Positions 49,246-58,522 of a stretch of DNA of 64,000 bases are shown here, piece after piece. The number at the start of each line of letters is the position of its first letter. Within the stretch, counting starts at the first letter, position 1. A model generated the notes under the pieces. It did no database searches, was not told the DNA's origin, and was given only the letters and a program-made list of their open reading frames with translations. This stretch comes from Psychrobacter sp. AH5 (GTDB lineage: Bacteria > Pseudomonadota > Gammaproteobacteria > Pseudomonadales > Moraxellaceae). A program made the position numbers and the translations under genes. The DNA is taken from contig NZ_JAMBMT010000001.1 of assembly GCF_040371085.1 (NCBI RefSeq), forward strand, positions 1,178,001-1,242,000, written 5' to 3'.

Positions 49246-49436
49246 ATGGCCGTCAAAGTCAGTTATCACGCTATACTATTAAAGGTCAAAAACAGCTGTA
49301 TCGTGAGCAAAACTTGCCAGAAAAGCAAGAAGGCTGGTATCTGATTCCGGGTAAAGTTGATAAGGTGAGTTGGCTATTAATTGTCTTCTTTGTGACAACT
49401 TTAGGGGCTTTATACTTATTAACCGTGTCTATCTAG
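49236..49436 (+). pseudogene. Orphan C-terminal fragment of a membrane protein
   Basis: A 66-residue open frame with no real start: upstream in frame there is a stop at 49230-49235 and the only initiator is a TTG overlapping the SnoaL stop. It reads as the end of a larger protein: a polar part (SQLSRYTIKGQKQLYREQ, then EGWYLIPGKVDKV) and one strong terminal membrane helix (WLLIVFFVTTLGALYLLTV). I do not recognise the family. It abuts the truncated SnoaL gene, so the junction near 49240 is a probable deletion point joining two former genes. Confidence 0.55.
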
Positions 49437-49490
49437 CCAAACGGTTGTGGTTTTCGTTGCTGTTTGCATAACAGCATTAAGGATAAAAAA

Positions 49491-50234
49491 ATGTTCAATA
49501 TAATAAAAGAATGGCGCGAGCAGCGAGTGCTTGATAATAGCGAGTTTAGCACAGAGGATTGGCAGCGAGCCGCTGAGCGTATTGTCATACTAGATCGGTT
49601 GGATAAAGATGAGCTGACACGCTTATTTGAGTTGGCAACCTTGTTTTTGGACAGTAAATCTATCACAGGTGCACAAGGTTTTGAGATTACTGACGCTGTC
49701 AGACAATCTATCGCCTTACAAGCTTGTTTGCCTATCTTAAATTTAAGTCTTGAATGGTACGCTGGCTGGTCATCAATTATTATTTATCAAGGCTCGTACA
49801 AAAGCGAGACCAAAAGCGTTGATGAATTTGGTATTGTCCACGAAGGACAACAGCATCGAAGCGGGGAGGCATGGCAGCGCGGACCGGTGATACTATCATG
49901 GAAAGATGCTAAGCATTCAGGCGAGCGTGATGGTCATAATGTGGTTATTCATGAGTTTGTGCATAAGCTCGATATGCTCAACGGCAAAGCCAATGGGTTC
50001 CCGCCGCTACAACCCGATATGGATCCTGAGCGCTGGACCAAGATTATGAGCCGCGATTTTGAGGACTTTCAAAAGCACCGCAAATCAGGACTAGATCGCT
50101 ACGGCGCCACCAATCCGGCGGAGTTTTTGGCGGTACTCAGCGAGGTGTTTTTTGAGACGCCGCAAAAACTAGTTGATGCTTATCCAGATATATACGACAT
50201 TATGGTGAAGTTCTTTCGTCAGACCCCGCTATAG
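49491..50234 (+). CDS. mtfA: MtfA-like zinc metallopeptidase (M90)
   Basis: A 247-residue cytosolic M90-family peptidase. The zinc motif HEFVH is at residues 154-158, followed by the segment PAEFLAVLSEVFFETP with the downstream glutamate ligand. VDEFGIVHEGQQHRSGEAWQRGPVILSW is a hallmark MtfA region. In E. coli MtfA binds the Mlc repressor and so derepresses glucose uptake; no Mlc is visible here. Start ATG 49491 has AAGGA 8-9 bases upstream; the frame opens 9 codons earlier. Confidence 0.92.
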   Translation: MFNIIKEWREQRVLDNSEFSTEDWQRAAERIVILDRLDKDELTRLFELATLFLDSKSITGAQGFEITDAVRQSIALQACLPILNLSLEWYAGWSSIIIYQGSYKSETKSVDEFGIVHEGQQHRSGEAWQRGPVILSWKDAKHSGERDGHNVVIHEFVHKLDMLNGKANGFPPLQPDMDPERWTKIMSRDFEDFQKHRKSGLDRYGATNPAEFLAVLSEVFFETPQKLVDAYPDIYDIMVKFFRQTPL

Positions 50235-50356
50235 TAAATTACTAAATATGAATAAACAGGGTTAGTAGACAAAAAGGGTAGTTGTTATAAGGTGGGTTAG
50301 CGGCAGCGTAACCCGCCGTTATCAGCTATTAATTTTTGCTAAATTGCAGCCATAAT

Positions 50357-50995
50357 CTAAATCGTCCATTGATCAGAGATAATAGCGACAAGATAGCGTT
50401 TACCCTGATACTCATCGAATACTAGGCGCATAGCTCGCCAGTCCATACCGCTATATTCTACGCTGCCATCTTTATAAAACTCAACATAATCTGAATTTTG
50501 ATATATTTTATTTAAGTTGTTGATACTATTGCCAACCGCTTGACTATTATTGACGCTTATCGCTGGGTTATCACCGAACACGCTAGCATTGACCCAATGG
50601 CGGAGATAGTCGGGCAAGGTTGTAATTAGCAGATCGCCTGTGCCGTCTTTTTCGCCCCAAGTGAAGCGAATTTTTGATTGTCTTAGATACTGGGCATATT
50701 GGTCACGGCTAAAGGTTTTATCAGCTTTTGGCTGAATATAAGCATACATCGAAAAACGCACACCGCGAGTAGGGTGGATATCATCGGTTATCGCTGCATA
50801 ATCACCCTCAGCTAGAGCTTTTTGGATATGTAACGCTTGCTGAGTCAGTGTTTGCTGGCTTGTCTTTACATTAGGAGGGGCAACAGTAGGGCTTAGGCTG
50901 GCTTGATTATTATCTTTTACAGCATGACAGCCAGTCATCGTCAATGATAAGGCAACACCACTTATCATAGCTACGTACATAAACCTCTTATTCAT
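50357..50995 (-). CDS. Hypothetical lipoprotein
   Basis: A 212-residue predicted lipoprotein: MNKRF, hydrophobic segment and lipobox MTGC at about residue 22, then a Ser/Pro/Gln linker. The mature part has FSMYAYIQPKADKTFSRDQYAQYL and a C-terminal SGMDWRAMRLVFDEYQGKRYLVAIISDQWTI, which resembles NTF2-like or SH3-like small periplasmic modules but is not recognised firmly. I use the ATG at 50995 with AAGGA about 8 bases upstream rather than the frame's first codon at 51064. Divergent from the next gene. Confidence 0.72.
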   Translation of the reverse strand: MNKRFMYVAMISGVALSLTMTGCHAVKDNNQASLSPTVAPPNVKTSQQTLTQQALHIQKALAEGDYAAITDDIHPTRGVRFSMYAYIQPKADKTFSRDQYAQYLRQSKIRFTWGEKDGTGDLLITTLPDYLRHWVNASVFGDNPAISVNNSQAVGNSINNLNKIYQNSDYVEFYKDGSVEYSGMDWRAMRLVFDEYQGKRYLVAIISDQWTI

Positions 50996-51179
50996 AATAC
51001 TATCCTTAACATTAATTAGTATGGAGACCAATACTGAGTCCAAAAAGTTACCAATAAGCTGCAAACTAACCGCGCAACTATGCTGTAATATTCTATTAAA
51101 AAGATATAATCATTAAAATATAGACTCTGTGATTAATCAAATATAACTATTATTGTTAGCTATAACTGTTGAGAACATC

Positions 51180-51695
51180 ATGCCATATCCCACAAAACAA
51201 ATCATTACTGAGACGGTGTTAGCCTTTATAGTGTTGGCTGTATTTGTGATGATAGCTATTTTGGCCGTGCGTATGGCTCCAGCTGCCGCTGCTAATATTG
51301 AAGCAGATAGCTCTAAATGGGATAGCCTTAAGATGACAACTATTAATGAGATGTATACTAAAGATGCTGCTAATCAATATGCGCAAACTCCAACACTTAT
51401 GAGCTACGCCGATCAAGACTTACAACAAGCCATGATACTTGAACAAAGTTATTTTGATCAGCATGAGATGATTTGTGGTACCGGTCATGATGTGATGTGG
51501 GACTCGCAAGATCCAGATTATGGGCAGGATAAGCAAATCTCTATAAACGCTGAGGGTTTGGTGCAGGTCCATTTGGCACAAGGCAGTGATATTTATTATA
51601 AGCTGACGTGCGCTGATGATACTTGTCAGGTCGCTGATGTGATAATTAGCGATAACCAATCGCTTAAGGATTTTTTGAACACTAATTGTCTTTAG
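51180..51695 (+). CDS. Hypothetical single-pass membrane protein
   Basis: A 171-residue protein with an N-terminal membrane helix (ETVLAFIVLAVFVMIAILAV, about residues 12-31) and an acidic extracytoplasmic part containing Cys residues (EMICGTGHD, LTCADDTCQVAD, NTNCL) that could form disulfides. The start at 51180 is supported by GAGAA upstream. No family recognised. It stands alone between the lipoprotein gene and the IS relic region. Confidence 0.65.
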   Translation: MPYPTKQIITETVLAFIVLAVFVMIAILAVRMAPAAAANIEADSSKWDSLKMTTINEMYTKDAANQYAQTPTLMSYADQDLQQAMILEQSYFDQHEMICGTGHDVMWDSQDPDYGQDKQISINAEGLVQVHLAQGSDIYYKLTCADDTCQVADVIISDNQSLKDFLNTNCL

Positions 51696-51903
51696 GTTAA
51701 CTTAAACGTTGATACTTTGAGCGTTAGTAATTTAGGACACTAATAATCATTACATATAAATCTCTAAAAGCCGTTGGTTTGTTTTCGCATAATGTATATT
51801 ATGTTAAATGATGGCTGTGTAGTGTTGAGTTCATGATATCTGTTTAATGCCTTCTAGCTCAATAGCAACACATAGTCTACAACTTATTATTCGGTTCTTA
51901 CTT

Positions 51904-52129
51904 TGACCTACTTCACTATCTATTATAGTTCAACAGTTCTTACGATCTGCCTGGGGTTTTTGTACGCCTAAATATTTTTGGACTATAGTGTATTTTTGAT
52001 TTAGCTCAATGTACTTATTAATACCAATAATGCGTTCAAATCTTGCCAGTACACCAACTTGCTATTCGGTGATTCCCACATGCTTTGTATTGAAGTATTA
52101 TCAAAGCAATTGTCATGTTCTGATCTTTA
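51904..52129 (-). mobile_element. Decayed IS3-family transposase end, relic B
   Basis: Read on the minus strand, 52114 downward encodes DNCFDNTSIQSMWESPNSKLVYWQDL, which aligns with NCFDNAPIESFWGILKNELVYHQDY of the intact IS3 orfB at 61.8 kb. After a frameshift it continues IIGINKYIEL...QKYLGVQKPQAD, matching IIGYIELYYN...QKGLAYKSPRQ. The catalytic Glu is replaced by Gln and stops are present. TGACC at 51904 could be its terminal repeat. Clearly inactive. Confidence 0.7.
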
Positions 52130-52155
52130 TCTTTATCTTTAGCCTCTAAAATTAT

Positions 52156-52245
52156 TGACCCCTATAGTCAAATCTATATAAACAAACTTGATATATTTTA
52201 GTTAGGCAGCCTGACGATAGAAACTCACCCACATCTGCATCCGTA
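52156..52245 (-). mobile_element. IS3-family terminal relic, relic A
   Basis: From TGACCCC at 52156 this stretch matches the right end of the intact IS (reverse complement of 62817 downward) at roughly 69% of about 97 ungapped positions by hand count. It includes the last codons of orfB, MWVSFYRQAA-stop, versus VWFDYYRQAA-stop in the intact copy. It is a related but diverged IS3 element of which only the right end remains. Confidence 0.75.
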
Positions 52246-52341
52246 ATCTAGAGCTCAAAGGAACTACTAAAAACTGACTTATTCCATCTATTATCATTTG
52301 TCATAACGTTTCTTATAAAGATAAAGATAAGTTCCTCATAC

Positions 52342-52373
52342 AGACATTCAGCTACTAGTATAGCTGAATGTCT
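52342..52373. repeat. 13-base perfect inverted repeat downstream of ppc
   Basis: AGACATTCAGCTA-CTAGTA-TAGCTGAATGTCT. It is placed where a ppc terminator would be, but neither strand has a T-run next to the stem. Confidence 0.8.
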
Positions 52374-52462
52374 AAATTAGTTAACCCTACACTTCTTCAA
52401 CCTTCCTAAGTTGCTTAGAGTAAAGTAATGTATTTAGGTATCTGAATGTACTTCTCTAGCAA

Positions 52463-55237
52463 TCATCCCGTATTGCGCAAACCTGCTGCTAAAGCATTGA
52501 TACTGCGTACTAAAGTATCTTCAACAGCAAGATCACCGTCATTACCAGTAGCATCTTTTTGTCTGGCACGTTTTAACAGCTCGATTTGTATATAGTTAAT
52601 TGGATCTAAATAAGCATCTCGCCATTCAAGGGAAGCGGCAAGATTCTGCTGATGCGCCAATAATGAGGTCTGATTAAGCAGGGAGTTTAAACCTGAATAA
52701 GTCAGCTCATGCTCGTCAGTCACCGCTTTCATAATCTGTTCACGTAAAGTCTCATCGTCACATAATTGGCTATAGGCATGAGCAATACTCATATCAGACT
52801 TAGTAAACGCCATTTCAATATTGCTAATAAACACGTTAAAAAATGGCCAGTAGTCAATCATTTCCTTCATTAATGCTTCATCATCGATGACGCTATGCAG
52901 TGCACTGCCAACGCCATACCAAGCTGGCAGTGTAAAGCGCGCTAATGACCAACCAAATACCCAAGGAATGGCACGCAAAGTGGTTTTACTTGGTAGGCCT
53001 TTATTACGGTGCGACGGACGTGAACCAATATTTAATAAAGATATTTCTGCCACTGGCGTCGCTTGTGAGTAGAATTGATAAAAGCCTTCGGTATGGTCAG
53101 TCAGCTGACGATAATGCTGTTCACCCGCGTCTGCTAAACGCGCAAAGAGTGCTTCGTAATGTGGCAACTCAGGCGGTTGTATTACAAATTTTGAGGAGCA
53201 AGCTTTGAGCGTGCCAGTGATACCCATGGTCAGCTCAAATACCGCAGTATCAGTGTTGGCATATTTGGCATAAAGAACTTCGCCTTGTTCGGTCACTTTG
53301 ATTTGCCCATGCAGTGTACCGGCAGGTTGCGCCGCAATTGCTTTATGGGTTGAGCCTCCACCACGACTGACTGAGCCACCACGGCCATGAAACAAGCGGG
53401 TTTTGATACCATATTCCTCAGCGATACGGTTAATGGTTTGCTGCGCGCTATACAGCTGCCATGCAGAGGTGATAATACCGCCATCTTTTGATGAATCTGA
53501 GTAACCCAGCATGATTTCTTGCGTGTTATCTAAGTGTTGCAGCAACCCTCGATAAAGCGGATTATCCAAGACGGCAGGTAAAATCTTATCGATATTTTTA
53601 AGGTCTTCGATGGTTTCAAACAAGGGTGCGACGGGTAAGTCAGCGGACAGTTGCCCTTCGTCATTCACTGCACATAAGCCTGCAAAGCGCATGAGTAGTA
53701 ACACTTCTAATAATTGACTGGCGTTATTGGTCATTGATATGACGTAACTGCCGAAAGTATCTTGCCCGACCAGTTTACGTAAGGTTGCCACAGAGTTCAT
53801 CAAAGCCAATTGTTCGCGTGTTTTATCACTCAAGTTATCGGTATAAATGAGCGGTGTACCGGGCTTTTCAAGTAAGCGCGTTAGCCATTCTTGGCGCTCA
53901 GTTTCAGTGAGCATTTGATAATCTGGCAGATTAGAGGCATTGGCAAAAATATCAGCTATCACCTCGCTATGATAAGAGGACTCTTGACGAATATCGAGCG
54001 CTGCCAAATGAAAACCACAGGTTTTGACCAAACGAATCATATCAAGTAATAAGCCTTCGCCATGTGCCGTATCGTGAGTATTGACACTTTTCCGAATGAT
54101 GCGTAAATCTTCTAACAATTCTTGCGGATTGGTGTAAGCATCTTTTTCAGCCTCGCTATCACTACCTTTGCTTTGAATATGGCTATTAGTCGATTTTATT
54201 TTGGCAAGAATAATCGATAACAGTCTTCGGTACGGCTCATTGTTGTAATCGTCAGTATTGTAATCAAAGACTCGTCTGTCGAGCTCACGATAACTTTCAA
54301 TTTTTGTATACACGTCAGGTTCGATAGCGACAATTGTATCGCTGTGAATCAGTTCACGACGCAATTTTTTGATCAACACTTGATAGTGACGCAAGACGGT
54401 ATTGGCATGCATCAATACGGCCATTTCTGTGGTGTCATGAGTGACAAAGGGATTGCCATCTCTGTCACCACCGATCCAAGAACCAAAGCTCATGAACGCC
54501 GGTAAGGGATAGTCTGTTAGCTCAGGATAGATATCAACAATGGCGTCTTTAATATTACGGTAAACTTTGGGAATGGCGCTGAATAAACTGGCATTGAAAT
54601 AATGCAGGCCATTATTGATCTCGTCATAGACTAAAGGTTTACGCGTCCGTACTTCATCAGATGACCATAATAAATCAATGGTTTGCGCCGTTTGTTCTTT
54701 CGCTTGCTCATAGGCGAAACTGTTTTCAGGAAGATTATTCAAAGCATCGCTATGCTTGAATAAACTCTGCAATAGATTCATCGTCGTACGGCGACGCGCT
54801 TCAGTCGGATGGGCGGTGAATACTGGGATAAATTTTAGTTGCTCAATCAGCTCTTGCATTTGGGCGGGTTCAATATTGCGCTCACGACATTCAAGCAGCG
54901 TACGCCGAAACGAGCCTTCCCAGCTATGTTCCGATTGCATACGCAAGGCTTGACGTTGTTCTCGTAAGTAATTTTCTTCACTGAGATTGGCTAAGAAGAA
55001 ATAGATAGAAAAGCTGCGGATGACATTTTTTAAGGTTTGGTTGTCTAACGAGGCAATAAAGTCGATGAGTTGTTGCTGGTTCGCTGCGTTAGGCGCCCGG
55101 CGTTGCTGGATAAAACCTTGGCGTAGGGTTTCAATCGTGTTGAGTGTTTGTTCGCCCGTTTGCCGAGAAATCGCCTCTCCTAGAAATGAGCCTAATAAGC
55201 TGATGCGTTCACGTAGTACGTCGTTATCAATAGTCAT
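52463..55237 (-). CDS. ppc: Phosphoenolpyruvate carboxylase
   Basis: A 924-residue PEP carboxylase, forming oxaloacetate from PEP and bicarbonate to refill the TCA cycle. Active-site motifs: VFTAHPTEARRRT (catalytic His, about residue 146), GGDRDGNPFV, IMLGYSDSSKDGG, LFHGRGGSVSRGGG and the C-terminal QIELLKRARQ with the end ALAAGLRNTG (terminal effector-site region). I use the ATG at 55237 with AGGAG 8 bases upstream; the frame opens 8 codons earlier. It lies downstream of lldP-dld-lldD on the same strand but across a 270-base gap, so it may have its own promoter. Confidence 0.95.
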   Translation of the reverse strand: MTIDNDVLRERISLLGSFLGEAISRQTGEQTLNTIETLRQGFIQQRRAPNAANQQQLIDFIASLDNQTLKNVIRSFSIYFFLANLSEENYLREQRQALRMQSEHSWEGSFRRTLLECRERNIEPAQMQELIEQLKFIPVFTAHPTEARRRTTMNLLQSLFKHSDALNNLPENSFAYEQAKEQTAQTIDLLWSSDEVRTRKPLVYDEINNGLHYFNASLFSAIPKVYRNIKDAIVDIYPELTDYPLPAFMSFGSWIGGDRDGNPFVTHDTTEMAVLMHANTVLRHYQVLIKKLRRELIHSDTIVAIEPDVYTKIESYRELDRRVFDYNTDDYNNEPYRRLLSIILAKIKSTNSHIQSKGSDSEAEKDAYTNPQELLEDLRIIRKSVNTHDTAHGEGLLLDMIRLVKTCGFHLAALDIRQESSYHSEVIADIFANASNLPDYQMLTETERQEWLTRLLEKPGTPLIYTDNLSDKTREQLALMNSVATLRKLVGQDTFGSYVISMTNNASQLLEVLLLMRFAGLCAVNDEGQLSADLPVAPLFETIEDLKNIDKILPAVLDNPLYRGLLQHLDNTQEIMLGYSDSSKDGGIITSAWQLYSAQQTINRIAEEYGIKTRLFHGRGGSVSRGGGSTHKAIAAQPAGTLHGQIKVTEQGEVLYAKYANTDTAVFELTMGITGTLKACSSKFVIQPPELPHYEALFARLADAGEQHYRQLTDHTEGFYQFYSQATPVAEISLLNIGSRPSHRNKGLPSKTTLRAIPWVFGWSLARFTLPAWYGVGSALHSVIDDEALMKEMIDYWPFFNVFISNIEMAFTKSDMSIAHAYSQLCDDETLREQIMKAVTDEHELTYSGLNSLLNQTSLLAHQQNLAASLEWRDAYLDPINYIQIELLKRARQKDATGNDGDLAVEDTLVRSINALAAGLRNTG

Positions 55238-55507
55238 CCTTGATCTCCTGATCAAATTCATTCAAATATAGTCGTGCGGTCTTAAATGTAGGTTTTCTAT
55301 GGTGTAAGCCATTTAACCTGTTTATGTGGATCTCGAAGCTCTCGCTTCTCATCAGCCAAGACGTTGTCAGCTTTATGTATTAATCATTTATTTTTTGGTG
55401 ATACTGGGTCAGCCATTCCTGTAATGGTATATCTGTCTATCCCTAGTCAGCCAACAATATTATGAGTTTCATTATTACGATTGATGACTAAACTAACGGC
55501 TTCAAGT

Positions 55508-56650
55508 TTAATTATCCAGTTTTACTAAACAGTCAGAATTAATATCAGCAATCGTTTTGGCGCCAGTCAAGGTCATCGCGACGCGCATTTCTTTATCTAG
55601 CAGTTCTAGCAAATTGCTTACCCCTGCACCGCCATTCGCTGCTAAAGCATAGATAAAGGCGCGCCCTAGCATGCAAATATCAGCGCCCAAAGCCAACATA
55701 CGCACAATATCTAAGCCATTACGTATACCAGAGTCGGCTAAAATTTTAATCTCCCCTTTAACTGCATCGGCAATAGGAGGCAGCGCCCGTGCACTGGATA
55801 AAACACCGTCTAGTTGTCGTCCACCATGATTGGATACGACTATGCCGTCGGCTCCAAAACGCACCGCATCTTTGGCATCTTCTGAGTCCAAAATACCTTT
55901 GATGACCATAGGTCCATCCCAGTACTCGCGAATCCAATCTAAATCTTTCCAAGAAATAGAGGGGTCAAAGTTATTACCTAGCCAGCCTATATAGTCTTCC
56001 AATCCTGTTGGCTTACCTAAATAAGTAGAGATATTGCCCAGATCGTGCGGACGGCCATTTAGCCCTACATCCCATGCCCATTGCAGATGCGTCATAGACT
56101 GGAAGTAACGGCGCATAGCGGCATTTTTACCGCTCATGCCAGAGTGCATATCTCGGTAGCGTGCCCCTGGTACCGGCATATCCACCGTAAAAACCAAGGT
56201 CGAACACCCCGCCGCTTTCGCACGCTCCAAGGCATTTTTCATAAAGCCTCGGTCTTTTAATACATAAAGCTGAAACCACATTGGACGGATGATTTTAGGC
56301 GCCACTTCTTCAATCGGACAAACCGAAACCGTCGACATGGTAAACGGAATGCCTTTTTGATCGGCTGCCATAGCGGCTTGTACCTCGCCGCGACGTGCAT
56401 ACATACCTGTGAGACCGACTGGTGACAATGCGACAGGCATGGATAGGGTTTCGTTAAATAATTGCGTCTCGAGACTGAGCTGTGACATATCATTTAGTAC
56501 ACGTTGCCTAAGAGCAATTTTTGATAAATCTTCAACATTACGCTTTAAGGTATATTCCTCATAAGCACCGCCATCTATATAATGAAATAGAAATGGTGGC
56601 AGTCTGCGCTTGGCAGCAGCCCTGTAATCGTTTGGAGATGAAATAATCAT
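55508..56650 (-). CDS. lldD: L-lactate dehydrogenase, FMN-dependent
   Basis: A 380-residue flavoenzyme that oxidises L-lactate to pyruvate at the membrane and feeds electrons to quinone. It is nearly collinear with E. coli Lld[65 protein letters not shown], and the FMN/active-site block [34 protein letters not shown], then [17 protein letters not shown]. The C-terminus is shorter than E. coli's by about 16 residues. 99 bases after dld, same strand. Confidence 0.95.
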   Translation of the reverse strand: MIISSPNDYRAAAKRRLPPFLFHYIDGGAYEEYTLKRNVEDLSKIALRQRVLNDMSQLSLETQLFNETLSMPVALSPVGLTGMYARRGEVQAAMAADQKGIPFTMSTVSVCPIEEVAPKIIRPMWFQLYVLKDRGFMKNALERAKAAGCSTLVFTVDMPVPGARYRDMHSGMSGKNAAMRRYFQSMTHLQWAWDVGLNGRPHDLGNISTYLGKPTGLEDYIGWLGNNFDPSISWKDLDWIREYWDGPMVIKGILDSEDAKDAVRFGADGIVVSNHGGRQLDGVLSSARALPPIADAVKGEIKILADSGIRNGLDIVRMLALGADICMLGRAFIYALAANGGAGVSNLLELLDKEMRVAMTLTGAKTIADINSDCLVKLDN

Positions 56651-56749
56651 ATGCTTACCCTTTTTATGCTGTTAGATATCTATATAATATTTTTGAATGC
56701 ATTATTGTGTATAGCTTAGTGCTAAACGATCTACTTCGTGATCTAGCTA

Positions 56750-58522
56750 TCACAAACAGCATGAGCAGTGACGTTTATTTTTTGATGTTTTACCAATGCC
56801 AGGATTAAAGGTATTGGTTGGGTCTAAACTTTTATAGAAGTTCTGCAAATCAGGTTCTGCTTCATATAAGTGTCCGACATTATGTTCAGCAGGATATTTT
56901 GCGCCGCGTTGATTCAACAGCTCTAGCATCATCGTTTTCACATATTGAGCATCACTACCCTTTTTCAAAATATAGTCTTGATGAAACACATAACAAAAGA
57001 AGTGTCCGTAATATAACTTCATTTCTAAATGCTGTGTAATTGCTTCAGGTAGGGTTTCAAGCCACTCTAATTCATTACGTGGTATAGCAATATCGAGCGC
57101 TAATATCTCGCCTACTTCTTTTTCATGGATGACCTCATATCTTAATGCTGCACCGGCGGCTGCGAAACGGTTCAAAAAAGCACTTTCTGACTCTTCTTTA
57201 CTACAATCAAAATAGCTACCGGTTTTTGATGCCGCAAAAAACGACTGCAAAAATTCTTGAGCTTCCACTATCCCGTCATCACTCATTTTTATTATGAGAT
57301 GATGCTCGTACTTATCACGGTACGCTAGCATGCGCTCAGGTAAATGTTTTGGAAATAAGTTAGCTATAAACTGCATGACTTTATCGGTGAAATGCTTTGG
57401 CATCCACGACCACTTATGAAATTTAGCGTCAATAGCGCCTTTGATAGAGAATAACCTTGGTAAGGCATCTGTGCCGAGATGCTTGATACTTAAAAAAGTG
57501 TCTTTACCGTATTTAGCGGATACATCAAATATATCGCGATGCATATATTCGCCAACTTCGGGGGTATTTTTGAAAGTTGATAATATCTGCCTTCTTAACT
57601 GGGCAAGCTCACTGACACTATTACTGCCTATATAGAAAGCTTTCTCTTTTGTAGCGGTTGGATAAGTATCTAGGCGTACTGCAAATACCGCCAACTTGCC
57701 TGCACAGCCACTGGCTTCATACAGTCGGCGCTTATCAGCATTAAAGCGGCTTGGCGTACTTGCATCAATATCTTTTACTCTGGCGATATATTCTTTGTCT
57801 GATGCCATCTTGCCACTGTCAGGTAGCTTCCTCTTATCAAAATCACCATTTTGCAATCTCGTCAGTATTTCTTCCGGGGTATCCCCTAGCCCTATATCTA
57901 AGTGATTGACCAACACCAACTGACCTTGTGTGTTAATCTGCGCAAACAAAGCCAACTCAGTGTAAGCAGGGCCTCTTTTTACCAAGGACCCTCCCGAGTT
58001 ATTCGAAATCCCACCAATAATAGACGCCCCTAAAGTCGAGGAACCAATCACCGAATGCGGCGCTCTATTCACCGCTTTCAGCTGACTTTGTAGTTGGTGT
58101 AGAGTCGCCCCAGCCAAACTGATTACTTGCTCATTATCATTTATCAAATACAATTGGTCTATTGCCAGCGTATTAATAACCACCACAGGTCTATCGTAGT
58201 CATTACCGCTTGGCGTTGAGCCCTCGGTTAGGCCTGTTTTTGCCGCTTGCATGATAATAATGCAGTTACCCTCAACGCACACTTCTAGGCAACGCCAAAT
58301 TTCCAGCAAGGTTTGCGGAAACAAAACCGCTAAAGCGTTACCGCCACCAGAGCGCCATCCCATTCTATAGTATTCGTTTTTCTCTGGATCAGCCTGGACA
58401 TTGCGAGTGCCCAGTACGTCTGTGAGCTTATCCAGGACTTGATCAGGACTGAGTATCCCCTGAGAAGGAATGTTTGCTGAAGAGATACGATCCTCCTTAT
58501 CTCGTGACGGTGTGTCATTCAT
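56750..58522 (-). CDS. dld: D-lactate dehydrogenase (quinone), FAD type
   Basis: A 590-residue membrane-associated D-lactate dehydrogenase. The FAD-binding half shows [29 protein letters not shown], and [25 protein letters not shown]; the C-terminal half has [39 protein letters not shown] Cys-rich end (HCSCCL) follows. Its ATG overlaps the lldP stop by 4 bases (ATGA), so it is translationally coupled to lldP. With lldD it lets the cell use both lactate isomers. Confidence 0.94.
   Translation of the reverse strand: MNDTPSRDKEDRISSANIPSQGILSPDQVLDKLTDVLGTRNVQADPEKNEYYRMGWRSGGGNALAVLFPQTLLEIWRCLEVCVEGNCIIIMQAAKTGLTEGSTPSGNDYDRPVVVINTLAIDQLYLINDNEQVISLAGATLHQLQSQLKAVNRAPHSVIGSSTLGASIIGGISNNSGGSLVKRGPAYTELALFAQINTQGQLVLVNHLDIGLGDTPEEILTRLQNGDFDKRKLPDSGKMASDKEYIARVKDIDASTPSRFNADKRRLYEASGCAGKLAVFAVRLDTYPTATKEKAFYIGSNSVSELAQLRRQILSTFKNTPEVGEYMHRDIFDVSAKYGKDTFLSIKHLGTDALPRLFSIKGAIDAKFHKWSWMPKHFTDKVMQFIANLFPKHLPERMLAYRDKYEHHLIIKMSDDGIVEAQEFLQSFFAASKTGSYFDCSKEESESAFLNRFAAAGAALRYEVIHEKEVGEILALDIAIPRNELEWLETLPEAITQHLEMKLYYGHFFCYVFHQDYILKKGSDAQYVKTMMLELLNQRGAKYPAEHNVGHLYEAEPDLQNFYKSLDPTNTFNPGIGKTSKNKRHCSCCL

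Larger units (their letters stand above)
51696..52462. other. Gene-free region holding IS relics
   Basis: 767 bases without an intact gene. It contains two decayed IS3-family transposase ends on the minus strand (entries at 51904-52129 and 52156-52245) and a 13-base hairpin at 52342-52373. The remaining stretches show nothing I can support. Confidence 0.7.

Noticed and set aside
49236..49436. The 66-codon frame as an independent intact gene
   Set aside because: The only start is a TTG overlapping the previous stop with no ribosome-binding site; it reads as a C-terminal fragment.
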